Assembly (NCBI RefSeq): GCF_034720595.1 | Contig: NZ_JAYESJ010000001.1 | Location: forward strand, 1,328,001 to 1,392,000 | Direction of reading: 5' to 3' | Source of the DNA: Rhizobium sp. CC-YZS058 | GTDB lineage: Bacteria > Pseudomonadota > Alphaproteobacteria > Rhizobiales > Rhizobiaceae | DNA length: 64,000 nt | In this document: piece after piece, positions 37,247-45,942 of the stretch | How positions within the stretch are numbered: position 1 is the first letter of the stretch | How the letters are laid out: each line of letters begins with the position of its first letter | Position numbers and translations under genes: made by a program | The notes under the pieces: model-generated | The model's database searches: none | Told to the model about the DNA's origin: nothing | What the model saw: only the letters and a program-made list of their open reading frames with translations

Positions 37247-38962
37247 TCAAGCGATACGGCGGTGATCGCGCAGATCGGCGGGCGCGCTCGCGGCAGCGTC
37301 GGAGCCCGGTTCCCGGCGGCGGCTGCGGCGGTTGAGCTTGAACTGCCCGACCAGAGACGTCAGCGTCACCGCGCCTTCGGCCAAGGTATGGCTGAGCTCC
37401 GTCGTCTGCCCGACCATCGCCGTGTTCTGCTGCGTCATCTGATCGAGCGTGCCGACAGCGCTGGCGATTTCGCTGAGGCCGGCGCTCTGCTCCGAGGCCG
37501 CAGCGGCAATGGCGTCGATGTTGGAGTTGATCTTCTCGACGAAGGCCTCGATCTCATGCAGGGCCTTGCCCGTGTCGCCGACCAGGCGCACGCCCTCGAG
37601 CACCTGGTTGGACGCATTCCCGGTCAGCGCCTTGATCTCCTTGGCGGCACCGGCCGAGCGCTGGGCAAGCTCGCGCACTTCCTGGGCAACGACGGCGAAT
37701 CCCTTGCCGGCTTCGCCGGCCCGGGCGGCCTCGACACCGGCGTTCAGGGCCAGCAGATTGGTCTGGAAGGCGATTTCGTCGATGACGCCGATGATCTTGG
37801 CGATTTCGGCCGAAGCGGACTCGATGCGCTGCATGGCGGCCACCGTGTCGCCGACCACGGCGACGGAGGAGGTGGCGGCGCTGCGGGTCTGTTTCACCAG
37901 GTCCCGCGTGTCATGCACGCGTTCGGCGGAGCTGCGCACCGTGCCGGTCACTTCGCTCAAGGCTGCCGAGGTTTCCTCGAGCGCTGCGGCCTGCTGTTCG
38001 GCGCGCTGGGCCAGGGCGTCGGAAGTTTCGCGGAGCGTTTCGCTGTGTTCGTTCAGCGCCTGGGTCTGCGCCAGCACCTTCTCCAGCGTTTCCTGGAATG
38101 TACCGATCGAGGTGTTGAAATCCGAGCGAAGCTTTTCGAATTCGGCAGCAAAGGGGGTATCCAGCGTCTGCCGGATATTGGCTTCCGCAAGGCGGCCGAG
38201 GCCAGCGCCGATTTCTTCCATGGCCCGCATGCGCTCGGTGATGTCGGTCGCGAATTTCACGACACGGATTACCCGGCCACGGTCGTCGAGGATCGGGTTG
38301 TAGGAGGCTTGGATGAAGACCTTGCGGCCGCCTTTTCCGAAGCGCATGAACTGATCAGTCGCGAACTCGCCTCGGTTCAGGGCTTCCCAGAAACGGCGAT
38401 AGTCCGCCGAGCGGGCATAATCGGGATCGCAGAACATCGCGTGATGCTGTCCAACGATCTCGTCCAGACGATAGCCGAGCGTGGCGAGGAAATTGTCGTT
38501 GGCGGAGAGGATCCGGCCGGCGGTGTCGAATTCGATGACGGCCTGTGCGCGTGACAGAGCCTCGAGCTTGCCGGCTTCGGCGAGCGCGCGCATCTTCGTT
38601 TCGGTGATGTCGGTCGCGAACTTGACGATCTTGAACGGCTTGCCGTTGCGCTTGACGGGATTGTAGGACGCCTCGATCCAGACCTCGCGCCCGCCCTTGG
38701 CAATGCGGCGATACTGACGCTGCTGGAACGTGCCGTTGGCGAGCAACCGCCAGAACTCGGCATAATCGGCCGATGCTGCTTCAGCAGGATCGACGAACAG
38801 CCGGTGATGCCGACCGACGATCTCCTGATGCGCATAGCCCATGGCGGTGCAGAAATTGTCATTTGCCCGTAGGATCGTGCCGGTCAAATCGAATTCAATA
38901 ATCGCCTGCGATTGGTCAAGCGCCTGCAGGGTCGCCTTGTCGGCACTGGAAAAGATGTTCAT
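37247..38962 (-). CDS. Soluble chemoreceptor with two PAS domains
   Basis: A 571-aa methyl-accepting chemotaxis protein without transmembrane segments, so cytoplasmic. Two PAS domains (about 8-125 and 130-250) are similar to each other ([14 protein letters not shown] and [14 protein letters not shown]) and resemble Aer-type FAD or heme sensors. The signalling hairpin tip reads [23 protein letters not shown], with methylation helices rich in Ala, Glu and Gln. The C-terminal tail lacks a CheR-binding pentapeptide. [10 protein letters not shown] was chosen as start; a Met 14 codons upstream, with AAAGG before it, is an alternative. Confidence 0.9.
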   Translation of the reverse strand: MNIFSSADKATLQALDQSQAIIEFDLTGTILRANDNFCTAMGYAHQEIVGRHHRLFVDPAEAASADYAEFWRLLANGTFQQRQYRRIAKGGREVWIEASYNPVKRNGKPFKIVKFATDITETKMRALAEAGKLEALSRAQAVIEFDTAGRILSANDNFLATLGYRLDEIVGQHHAMFCDPDYARSADYRRFWEALNRGEFATDQFMRFGKGGRKVFIQASYNPILDDRGRVIRVVKFATDITERMRAMEEIGAGLGRLAEANIRQTLDTPFAAEFEKLRSDFNTSIGTFQETLEKVLAQTQALNEHSETLRETSDALAQRAEQQAAALEETSAALSEVTGTVRSSAERVHDTRDLVKQTRSAATSSVAVVGDTVAAMQRIESASAEIAKIIGVIDEIAFQTNLLALNAGVEAARAGEAGKGFAVVAQEVRELAQRSAGAAKEIKALTGNASNQVLEGVRLVGDTGKALHEIEAFVEKINSNIDAIAAAASEQSAGLSEIASAVGTLDQMTQQNTAMVGQTTELSHTLAEGAVTLTSLVGQFKLNRRSRRREPGSDAAASAPADLRDHRRIA

Positions 38963-39284
38963 GTGAGGTTTACGTCCAATGAGGGAGGCATTGCCGGACC
39001 ACATTAAAGCGTAACCTTTAACTACCAGTTAGGATTGACTTTTTTCTTTGCCACCCTGCGGTGCATGACATTTGCCAATGCAACAAAACAATGGTCTTGC
39101 CGATTGTTTTCCTCGCGCTATGCGACGAGATGTGAGCCGAATTCGCGTGCTGTTGGATCAAAAAACTCGCGTTTCAGCCTGGCCCCTTCTGGTCCCGCGC
39201 ATCTTTTTCGTACACTTCCTCTTACGTTGCGCGTCGACCATTCCCATCTTCCTTTCGAACCAGGTTTGAAAGGAACAGCGAGAC
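38963..39284. other. Divergent intergenic region
   Basis: These 322 bases separate the chemoreceptor and DUF4112 genes and hold both promoters. A perfect inverted repeat TAACT-ACC-AGTTA lies at 39019-39031. The region from 39010 to 39075 is AT-richer than its surroundings. No gene is seen. Confidence 0.4.
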
Positions 39285-39701
39285 ATGGTTGCAGCAGCAG
39301 GTACATTCGAACGTGCCGCCGGGATCATTCCCCCCGCCGAGCGTTTGCTTCGTCTCCGCCGTCTGGCCAAGGTCGCGCGCCTGATGGATACGGCCATCGG
39401 AATCCCGGGTACGCGGCTGCGTTTTGGCGCTGATTCCGTTCTGGGTCTCGTGCCAATCGTCGGCGATGCCGCCGGCGCGCTTGTCGGCCTGGCGATCGTC
39501 AACGAGGCGCGGCGCCTTGGCCTGCCGCGCCACAAGATCGTGAAAATGATCTCGAACATCGGTGTCGATGCGGCCTGCGGCTCCGTGCCGCTGCTGGGTG
39601 ATGTCTTCGACCTGTTCTTCAAGTCGCATCGCCGCAATCTGGCGATCATCCTCGATCACTTCGGCATGACCGAGCGCGATCTGCATCAGCCCCAGCGTTG
39701 A
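39285..39701 (+). CDS. DUF4112 protein
   Basis: A 138-aa DUF4112 protein. The core LDTAIGIPGTRLRFGAD-like segment is present as MDTAIGIPGTRLRFGADSVL, followed by hydrophobic VPIVGDAAGALVGLAIV and a second GSVPLLGDVFDLFFKSHRRN, all typical of the family. It probably associates with the membrane. The function is unknown. A ribosome site AAAGGAACAGCGAG precedes the ATG. A small unknown gene follows 150 bp downstream. Confidence 0.9.
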   Translation: MVAAAGTFERAAGIIPPAERLLRLRRLAKVARLMDTAIGIPGTRLRFGADSVLGLVPIVGDAAGALVGLAIVNEARRLGLPRHKIVKMISNIGVDAACGSVPLLGDVFDLFFKSHRRNLAIILDHFGMTERDLHQPQR

Positions 39702-39851
39702 GGCTAAACGACCGGGCAGGAGGAGATGCTTTCGAGCCCGCCACGCTCCTGCCCAGGTTTTTCGCGTTCATTGGTTCGTCGAAAGGAACCGATCGCGGAT
39801 TCGCGCATTGCGAACACGACTCTGTCCGAAATCCAACCAAAGGAGCAACCG

Positions 39852-40061
39852 ATGCGTTCAGCCGCAGCCAGTCTTCCCGTCACCCCGCCCCATCAGCATG
39901 TGGTGACGGCGCGTGAAGCGTTGGAGCCTCTTTACCTGCGCCTGGAATTGGAAGCCGAAGCGCGGCTGATCAAGGCGGCGGTCGAAGCGGGCTGGTCGGC
40001 CGAAGATGCGGTCGATGCTTTGGAAGCGCTGCAGCGCGAAGTCGATCCGGCCCGCCACTGA
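39852..40061 (+). CDS. Small helical protein, unknown
   Basis: A 69-aa protein, MRSAAASLPVTPPHQH..., with a helical, acidic C-terminal half (LYLRLELEAEARLIKAAVEA, then EDAVDALEALQREVDPARH). AAAGGAG lies 8 nt before the ATG, a strong ribosome site that argues for a real gene. I do not recognise a family, although short Ala/Glu-rich proteins of this kind are frequent in Rhizobiaceae. Confidence 0.65.
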   Translation: MRSAAASLPVTPPHQHVVTAREALEPLYLRLELEAEARLIKAAVEAGWSAEDAVDALEALQREVDPARH

Positions 40062-40111
40062 GTTTCAGTCACCGCCGGTCTGCGCTGTAACTCTTCGTTC
40101 GCGCAGACAAA

Positions 40112-40140
40112 GAAAAAGGCCGGGCTGTTAAACCCGACCT
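40112..40140 (-). terminator. Terminator on minus strand
   Basis: On the minus strand AGGTCGGG, loop, CCCGGCCT is followed by TTTTTC. It lies about 110 bases downstream of the small gene at 40252-40440. Confidence 0.65.
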
Positions 40141-40251
40141 CTCCAGATCGTCTCGACGGCCTTGTGCCAGTACATCCGTGGTCACTGCCGGAGACGAATT
40201 CGTTACGCTTTAGATGGGGTGCCCTCGTCGAACTTCAAGGGCGGCTCGCCA

Positions 40252-40440
40252 TCAATGTGCGGGGCCGGCTGTCGGCTCGGTATATTCCCAGTTTTCGCGG
40301 GCGAACTGCATCGCGGCAGACTCGGCACTCTCCTTCGTGCGGAATCGCTCCGGCAGCACATGGCTGCGATCCCTGCATTGAAGCAGCACGGTGCCGCTCC
40401 GGAAGTCGTATTGCACGCGCAGATGATCAGTGGCTTGCAT
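40252..40440 (-). CDS. Small protein, unknown
   Basis: A 62-aa protein starting MQATDHLRVQYDFRSG, with beta-strand-like LRVQYDFRSGTVLLQC and a following helix ESAESAAMQFARENWEY. GGGAGGAG sits 8 nt before the ATG, giving good support for translation, and a terminator lies downstream. The function is unknown and I do not recognise a family. Confidence 0.65.
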   Translation of the reverse strand: MQATDHLRVQYDFRSGTVLLQCRDRSHVLPERFRTKESAESAAMQFARENWEYTEPTAGPAH

Positions 40441-40730
40441 GATAGTCTCCTCCCAAGTTCGCCCGTACTCAAGGTTCCGAGCGATGATAGGAATGTAGGC
40501 CTAAATGGCGGCGTTTCAATCGGCGTTAACGGTTAAGTGAACGCCAGATTGCAGAATTGTTCCGCCATCGCCTGCAAAGGTGCCGTGCGCGGGTCGCAGG
40601 ATAGCTGCCCTGTACAAAAGTGGCTGCTTGCAGTATGAGAGCGCCATGAAGCGAGCCCCGGATGGGCCCGATGACGCCGCTCTCCCTGTCGAACCAGTCG
40701 CGCGGCACCAGATTTCCGAAAGACGGATCC

Positions 40731-42653
40731 ATGACCGAATTCGCAGGCATCGTCCCCGCGATCGCCGAAGCGTTGACAAAGCGCGGCTACTCCACCCTGA
40801 CGCCCGTTCAGCAGGCGATGATCGACACCGAGATGGACGGGCGTGACGCTCTGGTCTCCGCCCAGACCGGCTCCGGCAAGACGGTCGCCTTCGGCCTCGC
40901 CATGGCGCCGACCCTGCTTGGCGATGCGAAGCGTTTCAAGGCCGCCGGCCTTCCGCTTGCCGTCGTCGTCGCGCCGACGCGTGAACTTGCCATGCAGGTC
41001 AAGCGCGAGCTGGAATGGCTTTACGAGATGACCGGCGCCGTGATCGCCTCTTGCGTCGGCGGCATGGATATCCGCTCGGAGCGCCGGGCGCTGGAGCGTG
41101 GCGCCCATATTGTCGTCGGCACCCCCGGCCGGCTCTGCGACCACATCCGCCGCAGCGCGCTCGACCTGTCGGAGACGCGCGCCGTCGTGCTCGACGAGGC
41201 CGACGAGATGCTCGACCTCGGCTTCCGCGAAGACTTGGAGTTCATCCTCGAGACCGCACCCGACGATCGTCGCACGCTGATGTTCTCGGCAACCGTGCCG
41301 AAGACGATCGCGGCGCTGGCCCAGAGCTACCAGCGCGATGCGCTGCGCATTTCGACCGAGGCCGAGAAGGCCCAGCATGTGGATATCGAATATCGCGCGC
41401 TGGTCGTGGCGCCGGCGGACCGGGAAAATGCCATTATCAACGTGCTGCGCTTCTACGAAGCCCGCACGGCCATCGTCTTCTGCTCGACCCGCGCTGCGGT
41501 CAACCATCTGACCGCGCGGTTCAACAATCGCGGCTTCGCCGTGGTGGCGCTTTCCGGCGAACTGAGCCAGAGCGAACGCACCCACGCGCTGCAGGCGATG
41601 CGCGACGGACGGGCCCGCGTCTGTATCGCGACCGACGTCGCCGCCCGTGGCATCGATCTTCCCGGTCTCGAACTGGTGGTCCATGCTGACCTACCGACCA
41701 ATCCGGACACTCTTCTGCACCGTTCGGGCCGCACGGGCCGCGCCGGCAACAAGGGCGTGAGCGCGTTGATCGTGCCGACCTCGGCGCGCCGCAAGGCCGA
41801 GCGTATCCTGCGCGAAGCCCGGATCGAGCCGGTCTGGGCCACGCCGCCATCCGCCGAAGAGGTGCTGGCTCGCGATGACGAGCGGATCCTCAGCGACGCG
41901 GCGCTCACCGATCCGCTGATCGAGGACGAGGGCGACTTCGCCGCCAAGGTTCTGGCACGCTACAGCGCCGAACAGGTCGCGGCCGCCTTCGTTCGTCTGG
42001 CCCGCGTCGGCCGCTCGGCGCCCGAGGACATCATGGAAATCGAGGTCTTTGCGCCCGGCAAACGTGGTGACCGGCCGGAGCGCGGTGACCGCTCCGAGCG
42101 CGGCGACCGCCCCGAGCGGAACGAGGCCCGTGGGCCGCGCGGCGATTTCGGCGACAGCGTCTGGTTCTCGCTTTCGGCCGGCCGCAAGCAGAATGTCGAG
42201 CCGCGCTGGCTGATCCCGGTCATTTGCCGCATCGGCCATGTCACCAAGCAGGAGATCGGTGCGATCCGCATGATGCCGGAACACACCTTCCTGGAAATGA
42301 CGCGCGACGGCGCGGATGCGCTGGTCGAGGCGATCGGCGCCAAGCGGATGCTGGAGAAGGGGATCGTCGTCACGCAGCTCGACGGCGCACCGGATCTCTC
42401 TTCTCCGGCCCGTTCGCCGAAGCCTTTCATGCGCAAGGACGGCGACGCCAAGCCCCGCTTCAACAAGGAAGGCGACGCCAAGCCGCGGTTCAACAAGGAG
42501 GGCGGCAAGCCGGCCTTCGCCGATCGCGGCGAACGCGGCGATCGCCCGGAGGGCAAGCCCTGGGCCAAGGGGCCGGGCAAGCCCAAGTTCGCCAAGCCCG
42601 AGGGCGGCGCGGCCAAGCCGTTCAAGAAGCCCTTCAAGAAGAAGGCAAACTGA
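40731..42653 (+). CDS. DEAD-box RNA helicase with DbpA-like C-terminus
   Basis: A 640-aa ATP-dependent RNA helicase. Motifs: Q-motif YSTLTPVQQAMI, Walker A AQTGSGKT, PTRELAMQ, TPGRL, DEAD (VLDEADEMLDLGF), SAT (FSATVPK), and motif VI HRSGRTGRAG. A DbpA/CsdA-type RNA-binding domain covers about 475-555, followed by a basic tail of short repeats rich in Lys, Pro, Phe and Arg. It resembles cold-shock and ribosome-assembly helicases. A GDR(P/S)ER triplet repeat separates the core and the RNA-binding domain. The ATG at 40731 is used because the Q-motif distance is then normal. A terminator follows immediately. Confidence 0.94.
   Translation: MTEFAGIVPAIAEALTKRGYSTLTPVQQAMIDTEMDGRDALVSAQTGSGKTVAFGLAMAPTLLGDAKRFKAAGLPLAVVVAPTRELAMQVKRELEWLYEMTGAVIASCVGGMDIRSERRALERGAHIVVGTPGRLCDHIRRSALDLSETRAVVLDEADEMLDLGFREDLEFILETAPDDRRTLMFSATVPKTIAALAQSYQRDALRISTEAEKAQHVDIEYRALVVAPADRENAIINVLRFYEARTAIVFCSTRAAVNHLTARFNNRGFAVVALSGELSQSERTHALQAMRDGRARVCIATDVAARGIDLPGLELVVHADLPTNPDTLLHRSGRTGRAGNKGVSALIVPTSARRKAERILREARIEPVWATPPSAEEVLARDDERILSDAALTDPLIEDEGDFAAKVLARYSAEQVAAAFVRLARVGRSAPEDIMEIEVFAPGKRGDRPERGDRSERGDRPERNEARGPRGDFGDSVWFSLSAGRKQNVEPRWLIPVICRIGHVTKQEIGAIRMMPEHTFLEMTRDGADALVEAIGAKRMLEKGIVVTQLDGAPDLSSPARSPKPFMRKDGDAKPRFNKEGDAKPRFNKEGGKPAFADRGERGDRPEGKPWAKGPGKPKFAKPEGGAAKPFKKPFKKKAN
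42066..42119 (+). repeat. Three 18-bp tandem repeats in helicase gene
   Basis: Three in-frame 18-bp units encode GDRPER, GDRSER and GDRPER in the linker before the RNA-binding domain. Such units can vary in copy number between strains. Confidence 0.85.
42441..42500 (+). repeat. Two 30-bp tandem repeats in helicase tail
   Basis: Two adjacent 30-bp units both encode GDAKPRFNKE in the basic tail; they differ only at two synonymous sites and one near the end. A partial third unit follows. Confidence 0.85.
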
Positions 42654-42661
42654 GACCATCA

Positions 42662-42697
42662 CAAAAGGGGCGTCCGAAAGGACGCCCCTTTTTTGTC
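42662..42697 (+). terminator. Terminator of helicase gene
   Basis: AGGGGCGTCC, loop GAAA, GGACGCCCCT followed by TTTTTTG, with a matching A-tract upstream. It may also act for the convergent sulfite-oxidase-fold gene, whose stop lies at its right edge. Confidence 0.92.
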
Positions 42698-43355
42698 AGT
42701 CCTCGGAGTAGCGCTGCTCTCTCCAGGGGTCGCCCAGCATGTGGTAGCCGTTCTTTTCCCAGAAGCCGGCGCGATCGGCGCCGAGGATCTCGATGCCGGA
42801 GATCCACTTGGCGCTCTTCCACAGGTAGAGATGCGGCACGATGAGGCGGACAGGCCCGCCATGCTCCCGCGTCAGCGGCTCGCCTTCCCAATGGGTGGCA
42901 AGCAGCGCGTCTTCGCTTGCGAAATCGGCAAGCGGCAGGTTGGTCGTGTAGCCGTCATAGCTTTTCAGCATGACGAACGCCGCCTCGGGCAGCGGCTGGA
43001 CGAGATCGAGAAGATCACGCGTCGTGACGCCGCGCCAATGGTTGTCGTAGCGCGACCAGGTGGTAACGCAGTGAATGTCCGATAGCGTCTTTGACATCGG
43101 CAGCGCCTGAAAGCCCGCCCAGTCAAAGCGCTGAGGATGGGCGACAAGACCGCCAATGGCGAGCGACCAGCTCTGCGGATCGATGATCGGATGTTGGCCG
43201 AGATCGAGCACCGGCCAGTTCTTGACGAGATGCTGGCCGGGCGGCAGCCGATCTTCATCGGGCCGCGCCACCCGACCGGTGAGGAAGCGGCCCTCATCGG
43301 CCCATTTCCGCTTGGTCGTGGTCAGTTTCGTGTCTGGGGTCCGATCCTCGGCCAT
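42696..43355 (-). CDS. Sulfite-oxidase-fold molybdopterin protein
   Basis: A 219-aa protein of the oxidoreductase molybdopterin-binding (YedY/sulfite oxidase-like) family. The molybdenum-ligand Cys is in DIHCVTTWSRYDNHWRGV, and HGGPVRLIVPHLYLWKSAKW is the typical C-terminal segment. It has no Tat or Sec signal and no heme domain, so it is cytoplasmic and of unknown substrate. GGGAG lies 9 nt before the chosen Met; an earlier Met at 43388 has no ribosome site. No YedZ-like partner is adjacent. Confidence 0.88.
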   Translation of the reverse strand: MAEDRTPDTKLTTTKRKWADEGRFLTGRVARPDEDRLPPGQHLVKNWPVLDLGQHPIIDPQSWSLAIGGLVAHPQRFDWAGFQALPMSKTLSDIHCVTTWSRYDNHWRGVTTRDLLDLVQPLPEAAFVMLKSYDGYTTNLPLADFASEDALLATHWEGEPLTREHGGPVRLIVPHLYLWKSAKWISGIEILGADRAGFWEKNGYHMLGDPWREQRYSED

Positions 43356-43460
43356 CCCGCTTGCTCCCTGCTTTGCGCCGTCATCCATAGCGCTGCTGCG
43401 GTTTTAGGCCTTCGAGCCTCAATCGGCAACGCATGCGTTAGGGAGCGAGCAGGGGGCGTT

Positions 43461-43724
43461 TCAGGCCTTTGCGGTCGCGACGTCTTCTGCCGTCATGCCA
43501 GCGCGTTCCAGCGCAGCCACGAAGGAGGCGCGGGCCCTCTTGGGGCTCAACAGGCCATCGAGAGCGTCGAGGCAGTGCTGAAGGGCGATGCGAAAAGCCT
43601 TGAGCATGGCGCCGCCCGACAGGCGACGGATGAACTCGACAGCTTCGAAGGCGGTGGCGACAATGAAATCCTTGCCTGCTTCAAGGATGATGCGGACCGG
43701 CCGCAGGAAACGCTTGTCACTCAT
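43461..43724 (-). CDS. DUF982 small protein
   Basis: An 87-aa DUF982 protein: KRFLRPVRIILEAGKDFIVA, then FEAVEFIRRLSGG, ending in a helical LERAGMTAEDVATA. DUF982 proteins are short, abundant in Rhizobiales and of unknown function. GAGGCGAG precedes the chosen Met. It stands alone between two minus-strand genes. Confidence 0.85.
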   Translation of the reverse strand: MSDKRFLRPVRIILEAGKDFIVATAFEAVEFIRRLSGGAMLKAFRIALQHCLDALDGLLSPKRARASFVAALERAGMTAEDVATAKA

Positions 43725-43838
43725 ACTCGCCTCAACACCATGCACGTCATTGCGGGCGGGTAACGCGGGTGCAGGTGAAGGGTTCCGGCCAAATTCCGAA
43801 AAATTTGAACGACCGGGCAGGGTGCCGATCGACTTGCG

Positions 43839-44567
43839 TTAAAGACGCAGGGCCGCGCGCAGATCGCCGGCCGAACGCGCGCGCAGATCGAGATCCGCTT
43901 CGATATGGGCGATGTGCTCGACCATCAGCGCGCTTGCTGCTGCGACGTCGCCTGCCGCCAGGGCCTTGACGATCGCATGATGCTCGTGATGGCCGCAACT
44001 GGAGACGGTCGACTGCCCGTACAGCGCAATGACCAGCGAGGATCGCGCGATCAGTTCGTCCATGAAGCGCTGCAGCACGGCATTGCCGGTGATGGCGGCC
44101 AGCGCCAGATGAAAGTCGCCGGAGGCCTTGATCTCGGCGCGGCGGGCGCTCTGGCCGCGTTCGCTCATCAGCCCGCTCTCCAGGTCCAGCAGGCGGTAGA
44201 GCTCGGCCTGATCGGCGGGCGTCATCCGTCGCGCGGTTTCGGCGAGCATCCCCGGCTCGATCATCCGCCGCGCCTCGAAGATCTGCCGCGCTTCCTCGGG
44301 CGAGGGATTGGCAACGAAGGCGCCGCGATTGCGCTCGACGGTGACGAGCCCCTCATGGGCGAGTGCCTGCAAGGCGCCGCGCACCAGGGTGCGGCTGACC
44401 TTGAAGAGCGCGCCAATCTCCACCTCGGTCAACTTGGTGCCGGGCGTCAGGCGTCGATCGACGATCGCATCGCGCAGAGCGTCACGGATCGACGGTTGGG
44501 CGGCGGCCTCCTCGTGCGCCTCCGGTGCCAGCGCGGTTTCGAGAAAGGGAGAGGGGGTGTCGTTCAT
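43839..44567 (-). CDS. GntR-family (FadR/FCD) transcriptional regulator
   Basis: A 242-aa regulator with an N-terminal winged helix (IRDALRDAIVDRRLTPGTKL, then VSRTLVRGALQALAHEGLV, then RNRGAFVANPS) and a C-terminal FCD ligand-binding domain carrying the metal-binding His residues (DFHLALA, HHEHHAI, and HIAHIEADL). It is divergent from the ABC transporter-racemase operon and probably controls it in response to the imported substrate. MNDTPS was chosen as start; the open frame upstream extends into the promoter region. Confidence 0.92.
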   Translation of the reverse strand: MNDTPSPFLETALAPEAHEEAAAQPSIRDALRDAIVDRRLTPGTKLTEVEIGALFKVSRTLVRGALQALAHEGLVTVERNRGAFVANPSPEEARQIFEARRMIEPGMLAETARRMTPADQAELYRLLDLESGLMSERGQSARRAEIKASGDFHLALAAITGNAVLQRFMDELIARSSLVIALYGQSTVSSCGHHEHHAIVKALAAGDVAAASALMVEHIAHIEADLDLRARSAGDLRAALRL

Positions 44568-44631
44568 AAAGCCCAGTGTAGCGCTGCGGGGGAAACAGGA
44601 GAAGCAAAATTGCGTACGACCCTGCCAAGGA

Positions 44632-44641
44632 TTGTATACCG
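44632..44641. promoter_or_regulatory. Candidate GntR operator
   Basis: TTGTATACCG matches most positions of the FadR-subfamily pattern nyGTM-KACrn and has a GTATAC centre. It lies in the 241-bp divergent region between the gntR gene and the ABC transporter operon; a second weaker GTAC-centred site lies at 44611-44620. Confidence 0.3.
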
Positions 44642-44808
44642 TTTTGTGCAAGATCGCGTGCAATAGGCTAATTATTGGGCAGAGGATGGTGCTGCGTTAA
44701 TCCTGGGCAACGTAAGTGCGGCGTTAAGGGGTCGAAACTGTTGCGATCTTCGCCGCTGTTTGCGGTTGGCACGCTTGATGCATCGATGTTGGCAACAAGG
44801 GAGCCAGC

Positions 44809-45894
44809 ATGTCCAAAGCCTCTGAGATCGATATCGTGTCCGTGACCAAGACCTACGGCACGACCACCGCGGTCCATGCGATCAGCCTGAAGATCCCGTC
44901 CGGCAGCTATTGCTGCTTCCTGGGCCCGTCCGGCTGCGGCAAGACCTCGACGCTGCGCATGATCGCCGGGCACGAAACCATTTCCTCAGGCGATATACGG
45001 CTCGGCAATACGGTCGTCACCGACCTGCCGCCGGCCCGGCGCGGTACGGCGATGATGTTCCAGTCCTATGCGTTGTTCCCGCATCTCGACCTTATCGACA
45101 ATGTTGCCTTCAGCCTGAAGATGAAGGGCGTGGAGAAGGAGGAGCGGCGGACCAAGGCGCTTGCCATGCTGAAGCTGATGCAGATGGAGCCCTATGCCAG
45201 CCGACGACCGGCCCAGCTTTCGGGCGGCCAGCAGCAGCGTGTCGCGCTCGCCCGCGCTCTGATCACCGATCCGGAAGCCCTGCTGCTCGACGAGCCGCTT
45301 TCCGCGCTCGATCCCTTCCTGAAGATCCGCATGCGGGCGGAGCTGAAGAAGCTGCAGAAAAACCTCGGCATCACCTTCGTGCATGTGACGCACAGCCAGG
45401 AAGAGGCCATGGCGCTCGCCGATCTGATCGTCGTCATGAATGACGGGCGGATCGAGCAGGCGGCGACGCCGCGCGAGGTGTTCGAGCGGCCGGCCACGGC
45501 CTTCGTCGCGCGCTTCATGGGCGACCATAACGTGCTGAGCGGCCGGGCGGCGGCCTGCGAGGGGGGCACGGTGCGCCTGGAGGTGGGCGAGGGGCAGTTC
45601 TTCACCGTGCGCGGCGAGGGCAGGGAAGTCGGCTCGCCGGTCGATATCGGCATCCGCACCGATCGAGTCCGCATCGCCGAACCGGCCAATCCCGATCTCG
45701 GCTTCAACGGCGTCGTCACCAACCTCGAATATCGCGGCGCCTCGGTGAAGCTCACCGTGCTCGGCGGCGGCTCCGAGGATTTCACGGTCATCCTCAGCGA
45801 TGCCGATTATTTCGCAAAGCCCGTCAGCGTCGGCGATGCGGTCGCGCTCAGCTGGTCGCCCGACGACGCGGTTTTGCTCGGCCGGGCCCACTAG
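44809..45894 (+). CDS. Polyamine-type ABC transporter ATPase
   Basis: A 361-aa ABC ATPase of the PotA/spermidine-putrescine group. Walker A GPSGCGKTS, Q-loop QSYALFPH, signature LSGGQQQR, Walker B ALLLDEPLSALDP, and a C-terminal TOBE domain (about 280-355). It is the first gene of an ATPase-binding protein-permease-permease-racemase operon that is divergent from a GntR regulator. The substrate is not determined by the ATPase. Confidence 0.93.
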   Translation: MSKASEIDIVSVTKTYGTTTAVHAISLKIPSGSYCCFLGPSGCGKTSTLRMIAGHETISSGDIRLGNTVVTDLPPARRGTAMMFQSYALFPHLDLIDNVAFSLKMKGVEKEERRTKALAMLKLMQMEPYASRRPAQLSGGQQQRVALARALITDPEALLLDEPLSALDPFLKIRMRAELKKLQKNLGITFVHVTHSQEEAMALADLIVVMNDGRIEQAATPREVFERPATAFVARFMGDHNVLSGRAAACEGGTVRLEVGEGQFFTVRGEGREVGSPVDIGIRTDRVRIAEPANPDLGFNGVVTNLEYRGASVKLTVLGGGSEDFTVILSDADYFAKPVSVGDAVALSWSPDDAVLLGRAH

Positions 45895-45942
45895 CCGTCC
45901 GTCCATCACTCAATCCTGCCAAAACATAAAGGGGAAGCAGCA

